DNA of 64,000 bases from Sipunculus nudus (Eukaryota; Annelida; Sipuncula; Golfingiida; Sipunculidae): contig CM049306.1 in assembly GCA_026874595.1 (NCBI GenBank), forward strand, positions 51,038,019 to 51,102,018. Direction: 5' to 3'. A program made the position numbers and the translations under genes. Position 1 is the stretch's first letter; each line of letters opens with the position of its first letter. Shown piece after piece: positions 1 through 12,463 of the stretch. Under the pieces are notes generated by a model. The model was not told the DNA's origin and made no database searches. It was given only the letters and a program-made list of their open reading frames with translations.

Positions 1-487
1 TAGTACAGAAAGCGTAAATTTGATTTGCTAATTAACAATGACATGCATGCATAATGCAGATAATACTGATGAAATAACTAAAAAGAAACATGATTACAAG
101 ACCATATCATATTGAAGACAGGAGTTTACGTCTAAAGAGTGAAGCCCACAACTTTGTTACTCTTCAAGAGAAGCTTCTTTTCTCTTACCAGGTAGAGAAC
201 ATACAAAAATTGGTTTCGAAATTAATGATGACCTTTGAGTTACATTTTGAACCAGGGGCGGCAAGGGGGAATGGTCAATTTTATCATCCCCACTTTTCAA
301 AGAATAATACTGTAAATGAAATATATTATTTATTAGAATTGTATAGACTTTGGTTCCATTTATGAGTTTACAATGAAATATTATGTCTAAACCTGGTTTA
401 GAATTAACTTATACTGGATACATAATACCTTATTTTCTAAAACCTATATTTACAAATATAAATGTAAAATATTTCAAATATAATAAA

Positions 488-538
488 GTATATATATATC
501 TATATATATATATATTATATATATATATATATATATAT
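488..538. repeat. (TA)n microsatellite
   Basis: About 50 bp of alternating TA with two interruptions. Confidence 0.9.
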
Positions 539-1511
539 TTGAAATGTGTCAAACAGATGTTAAAGTGTGTGTGTGTGAATCATCTCCCCCCACCCTTGAA
601 GATTAAAACTGATGCCACTGTCTTGAACTATCACTATAGTTGTGTAAAACCATATAATATATTCATCCATGTATGATGGAATAAATCAATTTGAAATATC
701 ATAATAAAGTTTCTTTTATATTTATCATCTCTTTTTTATTTTCATGTGGACAAATACAGGTCTATGTAAAAATATTATAAAACCTGCAAATTCCTGAAAG
801 TCAATTTTCATGGAGAATGTGTTAAGATTAGTCTAAAGGACCAAACCCTCACTGTCTCCTCCTTGAATGATTCTTCCATATGCCACTGTCTGACCCTATT
901 TACCCTATAATTCAGAGTTCTTTTTAATTCAGGGTGAAGCTGAATCATCTTTATCACTTCTTAAAAAACACTGACAAATAAGATCAATATGACATTTGCC
1001 ACAAAGAGGTCTGGGGCAAATGAATAACCTTATAATGGACTTTAATCTTTTGACGTTACTCCTCAGAAAAACCGGGAAACAAATGTTAAATAAGAAACAA
1101 AGGCATGCATGCAAGCAGGGGTCGTAATAATGCCTTTCTGCCTGTCTCAGACAGCCAAACACGTGCACGGAAAGACATTTTTCATTTTGTACCAATCTGT
1201 TGCAAAGGTGAGCACGTAGATGTTTTCCACAGTAGTAGCTGATAAGTAGTAGCAAACATGAATCACAAACACACACACAAACAAAATATTTTACAGATGG
1301 TCTTCCACCGACTCCCTAAAATGGTCTATAATTTCTTATACTTTCTGGCATTTAGGCCCTCATCTCCTATATTCTATTGTTTTTTACTGCATAATCGTGT
1401 TTCTGATATAACAAGCAAGTGTAAATGTAGGATGTCATGTAAGATGGCAGAATCAGGTTTACACTGAGCAAAATGTGACTGAAACTTTGACATGAAGGTA
1501 GAATGCATCTT

Positions 1512-1797
1512 TAGGCCGTTTCCCATGTACGCTTTTCTACGCGCAAACGTCGAGACATTTCAAACAAGTTGAAGCATTTCTATGTACGCTTTTCATCGCG
1601 CTTGCATTTATCGTGATGAAAAAAAAGTTGATTCCTGTTGGACCTTTCTGCTCGCATTTTTACTTAGTACAGTAAAAACAGTCAGTACCCCGGTTTCAGC
1701 CAGCAGAAAAGTGCACATTGAACATATATTCTGTGCGGTTTTCAGCTTGTTCATTTCAAACGCGATGAAATTCAGGAGTACATGGAAATCCAGCCTT
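1512..1797. mobile_element. possible small MITE-like inverted-repeat element
   Basis: AGGCCGTTTCCCATGTAC near 1512 is mirrored by an imperfect inverse (GTACATGGAAATCCAGCC) near 1780-1797. The interior is richer in CpG than its surroundings and repeats the phrase ATGTACGCTTTTC. The inverted match has several differences, so this is weak. Confidence 0.3.
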
Positions 1798-4700
1798 AGA
1801 GGAAAGGCATTTTTACCTGTGGAAAAGAACCTGTATTAATGCCTTTCCCTTGGAAAAGTGAAAATTTCAAAGTATTACAATCCCTGCATGCAAGTCCAAA
1901 GTAAACTATACATTTGGGTGTATCTATCAATGATTTAATATTTAAGATATAACTACTACGAGTAATCATGAAACAGTTAACATTTATCACATATATGACA
2001 TTTGGCTAGCATTACATAAAAATAATACATGTATAGCAATAATTAGAGAATACTGCACAAACAGATGCAATTCAAATAACCTAAGGAGAAGTACTCTGAA
2101 ATCCATACCCACTGAATGAATATCAAGGATATACATCATACCTGCAAGAAATAACATATGGAAATGGGTAATAAAATGTAAATATTAGTGACAACAACTT
2201 GTTATCTGGCCTTTTTCCACCTGCACCCATTATATTTGAAAATACAGACGTTTGAATAGTATGATATTCCTATGTGTCAGAAAAAAGTCCCAGACTTACC
2301 TACAGACGCAAAAATAAACATTATCTTGATTTTAATATCAATGTACTTTGATTTGGTATCAAAGCTAATTACTGAAGGATATGTTGCTGATAATAATATA
2401 ATTTACCATTGGTATTGCAGCATATTTATATTTTCAGGGTATTTATGTGGCCTGTGTGTAGCACTAACTATCCTTGATAAAGAAAACTCACTTTGATATT
2501 ATTGACATTATTTAGATTTACTTATGATCAGTTAAACAGACATATCTCAACTGGCAGTAACTGAGAAATTCATTGAACATTGACAGATCTTACAATATTA
2601 ATCAGAAGGTACAATTTTAAACTGCTAAACAAAGATCATCTGCATTTTATTCCTGATACATATTCAAGATTTAATATAGTGAATATGTATGATATAATGG
2701 AATTCTATATGAAATAATAATATCCTGGAGTAGGAAAAAGTATATCAACAAATATCTAGGCAAAACATTTGAATCTATGTTAATATCAGAAGCTGCTGAA
2801 CTCAAGACTTTGGCAGTTTAATTAGGTGTGTACATGACACATGGTAAGAGCTGAAAATGAAATAAAACACATGTAGTGTTTAAAACACATAAAGTGTTTT
2901 ACAAACTACTATTCTTGGAACCATTAACCATATTCCAATTGCTTAAAATGAAGAAATCCAAGACAGGTAATTGCACTTGGTTATTCTAAATGTTTTATGG
3001 TCCAAAGACTTTCTTAAGAATCTTGCTTTTGCTAATGAAGTTATAAGAACTGGAGCACTTGAGATATACAGACTTCAACTTGAATTCTGACCAAAGCATA
3101 GGCAGAAAATGTGTTCAGATCTTAATAAAAATGATCTTTGGTTTCCCATACATAGACTTGTGCTCTGCACATTTTCTCTCATCAGATTGAGACAGATCAT
3201 ACTGAACATGAGACAGTGTTGTCATACCTTCAAAAGATCATCCTTCATCAATAATAAAATATATATCAACCTCAACCATAACATCAAACCATCATTGTTT
3301 CAGGTCTAGGTTCCTTCCCCATTACATAACTTATAGTATGTCTGAGGTATAAATTGTCTACAAATGGATATTCTTATTTGATTACCTTTTACGAAAGTTC
3401 TGATTGGTCAGATGGAATCAAGCAATTAAACATTGTCCATCCAAATATCAATCATATATTTCAGTTGTCTGATTTAACATTCAAGCATTTTTCATTTTAT
3501 CAGTATGTAATCTCAGAGTTCATCTAAATTTATCAGATTAATCAAATTAATCATCTTATGTGTCAATGCATACTTCAAATATCTAACCCTAACACAATTA
3601 TTCTCATCATTTGGCTATATATTCTGCTTAAATGTATCCTCAATTCTGTTCAATTTCTCTTTATTTAAGCAAAATATAGTTTTACCTGCTAGTGCAAGGA
3701 ATCAAGGCCTGAATAAATGACATGCTTGATGGTATGGAGAGAAAACATAAAATACATACTAGAAAAAATTCTGTACAAAATATAGAGATCTTCCCTGTTA
3801 ACAGCAACAAATTTAAGTCCTACACCAAGATTAAATTTCAAAAACCATAAAAAAATCACTATATATTGTATATATTGAATTATATAAGATATTACATTTG
3901 TTATTCCACCATTTAATCATTCAATTATTACTGGTACCCCTTCTTCACCTGATAAAAAATTAAATAAAATAAATCAGCTCATGTGATGAAAAATTACAAC
4001 CACAGGCATGTTTGTGTTTTCATGTATGTATTTGATGGAAAGATATTTTAAATGCCCAATGTTTGAATGAATATTTCTTTTCTTTGCATTCAAGAAAGAT
4101 TAAATTTGTTTGAATTATTAACTATTTTCAGGTCACATTCCATCAAACAAATGATGTTAAAATACAGAAGACTTTGGGATTCATAACATATACAGAGTAT
4201 ATTTTAGATCTAAAAGGAGCAGTTTTGGTAGTCATAGTGACACTGCCTTATGTCTTCATTAAATATGCAAATACATTCTTCTAAATCAACACCTGGAGCT
4301 GTAGCTTGAAAATGATGTTAAGCTGTATGTTACTTGCCAATTAGTAGCAGAAATCATATTGAGTTTTTCTCTGGACGATGGAAATCTGAGCAAATACATT
4401 TTGTATTACCCACCAAGTCAAAGTGCATATATAGATATGTTATGATAAAATTACTGGCAAAGTGACCTGCAGACATTAAATATTCAAAGCCGTAATGCCC
4501 ATGCATAAAATAAATGGACCTTGTGATGCAGAGCTAATAACACATTCTTAAACTTCCAAAGGTTTTGAGCCACTACATCATTTATTATATTAAATACACA
4601 TTTTAGCTATATGTTCACACAAGCACCTTTGGCAAATTCCATTCACTTTCTTGGAAGGCTCCAACAATGAAAGCTACTGGTATATTTTTGTTGCAATCTT

Positions 4701-6385
4701 TCAGTTGTGTCAAATCATCAAGTTCAACCTGAACAAAACCTTTGATTTTTATCTGAAGCTATCAGTTTATAGACTTAATTATGAGAAACATTTTTTAACT
4801 GAAATTTGAAAAAAAATATTTGTAACCATAAATTATTGAAGGTAGCGCAAACTAGTAGCAATCAACTATGACAAGATCTTCAGACAGGAAAGCCTGGATT
4901 TTTAAAAGCAAATGTTTAGACTGGCAACCTTTTTTTCAGATATGACTTGCAACCTATGATGCTTAGATTAGTGAAATTCTCTTGTACAATATTACTACCT
5001 ACACCACCACAGACTATGTAACTGACACTAACCTCACAAACATGGATATGTTACTACTTCATCTAATATCTAAAGCCCTTTTGATTCGCAAGTGCCTTTA
5101 CTGACTTCACAAAATTTAATCTGAGCATGGTTATGGAGATATGTCTCAAGGTTCATGAACCAGAAGAAAAATTTTATCGGTCCTTGTATCCTTTCTTATG
5201 CTGTCAACAGGACCCTTCTTAGCTGTAAGTCCCACCATTATATACAGATACACCAAAATTCATATGTCAAATACAGAAATAACAGTAGCCCTATGAAAGA
5301 TTGTTGTACCCACAAAAGGCAACGTGAAGTGACATGTGCATTATGACAGTTGGATGAAGTGGCTAAATGTCCCTGCATGTTAAACAAGCCAAAGGCATCA
5401 ACAATGCTGACATATGACAGGATTTAATAACTAAATTTATGAAGTTTAGAGATGCAAGTTAAGTTTTAGCATTTCATAATGCTAGGACAAACTGGAGGTC
5501 TGCAGCCTGAATCTCTTCTACTAATGGCTCAGCAATGAGTAAGGTTCAGAAGTGATTAATATATGCTTCAGAAGAAGATATATGGAAATCCAGCCTGAAG
5601 CATGTTAATACAGTGAATATGAAATGGATATGATTTTTTAGTATTTACCAGGAGAGGACACCGATTCGAAGCACCATAAGTGAGGTAATACGAGCACTTA
5701 TGAACTTGGCCAAGTCTACATCATTTAACTTTGAAACTTCAGCATGACAGGTTATGAAAAAGGCATGTTAAACTGCCCATAGTTACTTCAGATCATGTCA
5801 AATATGTTGTGGACCTATTGGTTATAGAAATGAGATCAGGGAGTGCATTTTTTATGGTATCTGACCTACATCTTGCTGAATATTTGAAAGCTCCCAACAC
5901 TTAATGTGTAAAAATGTGCCCTGCTCATTATGAATGCCTAGACATGTCATGGATAATGTAAATTCATTTTTCCCCCCCATTAGATATATTCACATCCCTG
6001 TCCAGCAGTTCCTTTCACAAGGCACAAAGTTAAGACACACAGGGTTACCCTCTGTTGGGAAACCCCCCATGTTAATATATATGCCACATGCCCTTACCTC
6101 ACAAACATGATAAAAATACTGCCAATATGCCATATAATCTTGAAATATTGTGATTATAGGCAGAATAATTCACAAACCTTAACTTTTATAATACCTTAAC
6201 TTGTGCCCTACCTTTGATTGCTTAATCACAAACCAACACCAACAGTGTCACTTTTAATACATGAATATTCACTTGAATATTCATAGATTTGAATATTCAT
6301 CTATACGACATACATCCTACAAACACCATTGGTCAATAAATCTCCAGTTGTGCTTTATATGTTTATGTCTGTTTGGAGGTTACTA

Positions 6386-6655
6386 TTAAGATGCAGCCTC
6401 CAGCAGACGGTATTGTTCATGACAACTGTCCTGTTCACTAATTTTGGCAGATTTATACTTATTTTCGTGATCCTCCTCCATGGATAGGAGTCCGTCTGAT
6501 TCAGTCTCATCAGCGTTGTTGATGCTGACGTAGTACTGCACACTTCCCATGGCTTTAAAGTATTTCATGGCCGTTTCATTGTTGCTAATCGCTACCTGAG
6601 GAACCTTCAACACTTTTTTCTTCAAAAAGTTGTCCACAATCCAGAAAATAATGGC
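6386..6655 (-). CDS. STIMATE: STIMATE coding exon 7 (last membrane helix, C-terminal tail, stop)
   Basis: 270 nt including the TAA stop, with acceptor tttttgtag. It begins [18 protein letters not shown], completing the last membrane helix (human ALMFWVVDNFLMRK). A tail of about 75 residues follows, with an acidic stretch (DETESD, MEEDHE). The human tail likewise has acidic clusters but ends in a lysine-rich ER-retention-like signal. Here the end is RLLEAAS, with no obvious dilysine motif. Confidence 0.94.
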   Translation of the reverse strand, partial: AIIFWIVDNFLKKKVLKVPQVAISNNETAMKYFKAMGSVQYYVSINNADETESDGLLSMEEDHENKYKSAKISEQDSCHEQYRLLEAAS

Positions 6656-9600
6656 CTACAAAAAATATAATTTTTTTTCTCTGTTATACCAATTTGACAA
6701 AATAAATGCAAAATGGTTTGAAAATGTTTCAGTGGTATGCCTACATTGTTACTTTTTTTTATGACCAATAATCATTATATTATGATAGCTGATTGTTTAA
6801 CCTGGGCCAGTTGTTGACATTAACATTCCTTTAAATGGCCAGCCATAAGTAACAGTGAGGTATGGATGATGGTTTAACTACTAGGCTTATTTAAGCTATA
6901 CTTACATTAACTATAAATGGAATGATAAACATCACAATCACAATCTCCAAGTGAGGGTCTTTGATGGGTGACATGATGAACCTGCGCACCTGAAATCACA
7001 GAACATTAAAAACATGACTAAAAGTTCATGAAACTAGGGCACTGACATGTCATGAAGAATCTCGTAATTACAGAGGAAACATCAATTATGGACCCTTCTC
7101 TACTCTGGACCCTTGAGGCAGTCCTATGATAAATATACTGAGTCATCAGTAACCTCTTTATAATGGACTCCTAAATATGACAGTCAAAAACAATATCCTG
7201 CCAGTGTCAATAACTGGGAGATTTTGTAGGATTTTTACAAAGGAAAAGTTATCTTTAAGGTGCTACACTGTGATTCATCCTACAAATTGGAAAATTGGGT
7301 CACAGTGTCCTCATTTTAAGTCACATCTCTTCATTAGATATGACAGCATGTATAATAATAGGGCCTTTAATATTTCTACTTTCCATAGAGTTGCCCACAC
7401 TTTCACTTTACATGTACTTTCATTAATAGAGAGGGTACCCTCAAACAAACACTTCTGCATGGCTTTGAAATAAATCTTGTCAACCACTTCCTTATTTGAC
7501 ATTGTCTTTCACTGAGGAAATATTATATTCCCTTCCAAATACAAATATAAACCTTTAACTGGCAATCATCAGATATAGATATGGCATACAAGGATCTCAC
7601 TATGAATATCAAATGTTTCATTTGATCACAAAACAGATTTTTGTCACAAGGAATTTCACAAGTTCCATTTTGCAACTGTGATGAGTAGCTAAAGATTCTG
7701 ACATAGTACGTGTCCTACATTTATAAACAGATTAAAAAAGTTGTCTTGCAGTTTAATAAAACTACAAGTCTATTTAAAGTGACTGAATGTAAACTGAAGT
7801 TCTTTGGTGAATATAGGCAGGAGCCTGTAGTATTCAAACATAGGAGAATACAAGACAACAGATAGAAGGGTTGAAATAAAAATAAACCCACATGCCCTAG
7901 GCCCCTTGCTTGAAATTTTTACACCTATAAGCATATTGGGCCTGTAGTAAATATGTTTTTAACTGCATAATGAATGTTTCATTAATACAAATTTTCCTTC
8001 ATGGAACTAGATCTGAATTTATCAATACTGATTATCCAGATATGTAACTGCTAACCTACCTCATGCCAGAAGTGAAAGAGAACCAGAAGACTCATGAGGA
8101 TCTTCTCCACCAAGATGACTAGTACATAGAGAGCACACTGTCCCATCCACGCATTACACTGAGGAGGTGATCCTGGAAAATACAGAAAGACAACTCTGCT
8201 AACTAAGAAAACCCATTATACTCCACCAAGATGGAGAGCACACTGTCCCATCCACGCATTACACTGAGGAGGTGATCCTGAAAAATACAGAAAGACAACT
8301 CTGCTAACTAAGAAAACCCATTATACTCCACCAAGATGACTAGTACATAGAGAGCACACTGTCCCATCCACGCATTACACTGAGGAGGTGATCCTGGAAA
8401 ATACAGAAAGACAACTCTGCTAACTAAGAAAACCCATTATACTCCACCAAGATGACTAGTACATAGAGAGCACACTGTCCCATCCACGCATTACACTGAG
8501 GAGGTGATCCTGAAAAATACAGAAAGACAACTCTGCTAACTAAGAAAACCCATTATACTCCACCAAGATGACTAGTACATAGAGAGTACACTGTCCCATC
8601 CACGCATTACACTGAGGAGGTGATCCTGAAAAATACAGAAAGACAACTCTGCTAACTAAGAAAACCCATTATACTCCACCAAGATGACTAGTACATAGAG
8701 AGCACACTGTCCCATCCACGCATTACACTGAGGAGGTGATCCTGGAAAATACAGAAAGACAACTCTGCTAACTAAGAAAACCCATTATACTCCACCAAGA
8801 TGACTAGTACATAGAGAGCACACTGTCCCATCCACGCATTACACTGAGGAGGTGATCCTGGGAAATACAGAAAGACAACTCTGCTAACTAAGAAAACCCA
8901 TTACACTCCACCAAGATGACTAGTACATAGAGAGTACACTGTCCCATCCACGCATTACATTGAGGAGGTGATCCTGGGAAATACAGAAAGACAACTCTGC
9001 TAACTAAGAAAACCCATTATACTCCACCAAGATGGAGAGCACACTGTCCCATCCACGCATTACACTGAGGAGATGATCCTGAAAAATACAGAAAGACAAC
9101 TCTGCTAACTAAGAAAACCCATTATACTCCACCAAGATGACTAGTACATAGAGAGCACACTGTCCCATCCACGCATTACACTGAGGAGGTGATCCTTGAA
9201 AATACAGAAAGACAACTCTGCTAACTAAGAAAACCCATTATACTCCACCAAGATGACTAGTACATAGAGAGCACACTGTCCCATCCACGCATTACACTGA
9301 GGAGGTGATCCTGGGAAATACAGAAATACAACTGTTATCTAAGAAAACCCATTACACTCCACAAAGATGAAAAGAACATAGAGAGCACACTGTCCCATCC
9401 ATGCATTACACTGAGGAGGTGATCCTGGAAAATACAGAAATACAACTGTTAACTAAGAAAACCCATTACACTCCATCAAGATGACTAGTACATAGAGAGC
9501 ACACTGTCCCATCCACGCATTACACTGAGGAGGTGATCCTGAAAAATACAGAAAGACAACTCTGCTAACTAAGAAAACCCATTATACTCCACCAAGATGA

Positions 9601-12432
9601 CTAGTACATAGAGAGCACACTGTCCCATCCACGCATTACACTGAGGAGGTGATCCTGAAAAATACAGAAAGACAACTCTGCTAACTAAGAAAACCCATTA
9701 TACTCCACCAAGATGACTAGTACATAGAGAGCACACTGTCCCATCCACGCATTACACTGAGGAGGTGATCCTGGGAAATACAGAAAGACAACTCTGCTAA
9801 CTAAGAAAACCCATTATACTCCACCAAGATGGAGAGCACACTGTCCCATCCACGCATTACACTGAGGAGGTGATCCTGAAAAATACAGAAAGACAACTCT
9901 GCAAACTAAGAAAACCCATTATACTCCACCAAGATGACTAGTACATAGAGAGCACACTGTCCCATCCACGCATTACACTGAGGAGGTGATCCTTGAAAAT
10001 ACAGAAAGACAACTCTGCTAACTAAGAAAACCCATTATACTCCACCAAGATGACTAGTACATAGAGAGCACACTGTCCCATCCACGCATTACACTGAGGA
10101 GGTGATCCTGAAAAATACAGAAAGACAACTCTGCTAACTAAGAAAACCCATTATACTCCACCAAGATGACTAGTACATAGAGAGCACACTGTCCCATCCA
10201 CGCATTACACTGAGGAGGTGATCCTGAAAAATACAGAAAGACAACTCTGCTAACTAAGAAAACCCATTATACTCCACCAAGATGACTAGTACATAGAGAG
10301 CACACTGTCCCATCCACGCATTACACTGAGGAGGTGATCCTGAAAAATACAGAAAGACAACTCTGCTAACTAAGAAAACCCATTATACTCCACCAAGATG
10401 ACTAGTACATAGAGAGCACACTGTCCCATCCACGCATTACACTGAGGAGATGATCCTGGGAAATACAGAAATACAACTGTTAACTAAGAAAACCCATTAC
10501 ACTCCACCAAGATGACTAGTACATAGAGAGCACACTGTCCCATCCACGCATTACACTGAGGAGATGATCCTGGGAAATACAGAAATACAACTGTTAACTA
10601 AGAAAACCCATTACACTCCACCAAGATGACTAGTACATAGAGAGCACACTGTCCCATCCACGCATTACACTGAGGAGGTGATCCTGAAAAATACAGAAAG
10701 ACAACTCTGCTAACTAAGAAAACCCATTACTCTCCACCAAGATGACTAGTACATAGAGAGCACACTGTCCCATCCACGCATTACACTGAGGAGGTGATCC
10801 TGAAAAATACAGAAAGACAACTCTGCTAACTAAGAAAACCCTTTACACTCCACCAAGATGACAAGTACACAGAGAGCACACTGTCCCATCCACGCATTAC
10901 ACTGAGGAGGTGATCCTGGGAAATACAGAAATACAACTGTTAACTAAGAAAACCCATTACACTCCACCAAGATGACTAGTACATAGAGAGCACACTGTCC
11001 CATCCACGCATTACACTGAGGAGATGATCCTGGGAAATACAGAAAGACAACTCTGCTAACTAAGAAAACCCATTACACTCCACCAAGATGACTAGTACAT
11101 AGAGAGCACACTGTCCCATCCACGCATTACACTGAGGAGATGATCCTGGGAAATACAGAAATACAACTGTTAACTAAGAAAACCCATTACACTCCACCAA
11201 GATGACTAGTACATAGAGAGTACACTGTCCCATCCACGCATTACACTGAGGAGGTGATCCTGGGAAATACAGAAAGACAACTCTGCTAACTAAGAAAACC
11301 CATTACACTCCACCAAGATGACAAGTACATAGAGAGCACACTGTCCCATCCACGCATTACACTGAGGAGATGATCCTGGGAAATACAGAAATACAACTGT
11401 TAACTAAGAAAACCCATTATACTCCACCAAGATGACTAGTACATAGAGAGCACACTGTCCCATCCACGCATTACACTGAGGAGATGATCCTGGGAAATAC
11501 AGAAAGACAACTCTGCTAACTAAGAAAACCCATTACACTCCACCAAGATGACTAGTACATAGAGAGCACACTGTCCCATCCACGCATTACACTGAGGAGA
11601 TGATCCTGGGAAATACAGAAATACAACTGTTAACTAAGAAAACCCATTACACTCCACCAAGATGACTAGTACATAGAGAGTACACTGTCCCATCCACGCA
11701 TTACACTGAGGAGATGATCCTGAAAAATACAGAAAGACAACTCTGCTAACTAAGAAAACCCATTATACTCCACCAAGATGACTAGTACATAGAGAGCACA
11801 CTGTCCCATCCATGCGTTACACTGAGGAGGTGATCCTGAAAAATACAGAAAGACAACTCTGGTTACTGAGAAAACCCATTATACTCCACCAAGATGACTA
11901 GTACATAGAGAGCACACTGTCCCATCCACGCATTACACTGAGGAGGTGATCCTGGAAAATACAGAAAGACAACTATGCTAACTAAGAAAACCCATTACAC
12001 TCCACCAAGATGACTAGTACATAGAGAGCACACTGTCCCATCCACGCATTACACTGAGGAGGTGATCCTGGAAAATACAGAAAGACAACTCTGGTTACTG
12101 AATAAAAGATTAATTGATACCTACTCAGAAAATCCCTGATTACGGTTAGATTAATTTAACCCAGGCTCAGTGACCTTGACCTATTTTTCAAGGTCACAGG
12201 GCTAAAAATAGTATGTTTTTCCAGACTGACAATTTATATTTTCTTCTCATCTATAAGAAGTACAGAATTATGGATGCAATTCCTTTTATAACATCTGGTT
12301 CCAAACATTTTCTGTGACTGCTATATGAAAGTTGCAAAAAGTCTAGATTTTATTTGGTACAGTGCTTTATGGTATATTTGTGATTGAACTGAAGTGGAAG
12401 TCTTAAATTAGCACAGGTTCTCTTAAAAAAGA

Positions 12433-12463
<31 letters not shown>

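Larger units (their letters stand above)
1..6385. other. 3' flank and possible 3' UTR of STIMATE; no gene recognised
   Basis: AT-rich, with frames under 120 codons that show no domain or membrane logic. The STIMATE 3' UTR must begin at 6385 going left. Minus-strand poly(A)-signal-like hexamers occur (ATTAAA at 6253-6258 and near 5422; AATAAA near 4579), but sequence alone cannot choose one. Three TGAATATTCA palindromes lie at about 6262-6301. Confidence 0.5.

Noticed and set aside
6355-6543. 62-residue minus-strand frame overlapping the last STIMATE exon
   Set aside because: It is the out-of-frame shadow of exon 7.
8104-12104. CRISPR-like regular array
   Set aside because: Units are 116 bp, directly abutting, with no unique spacers, and derive from a host exon boundary in an animal gene.
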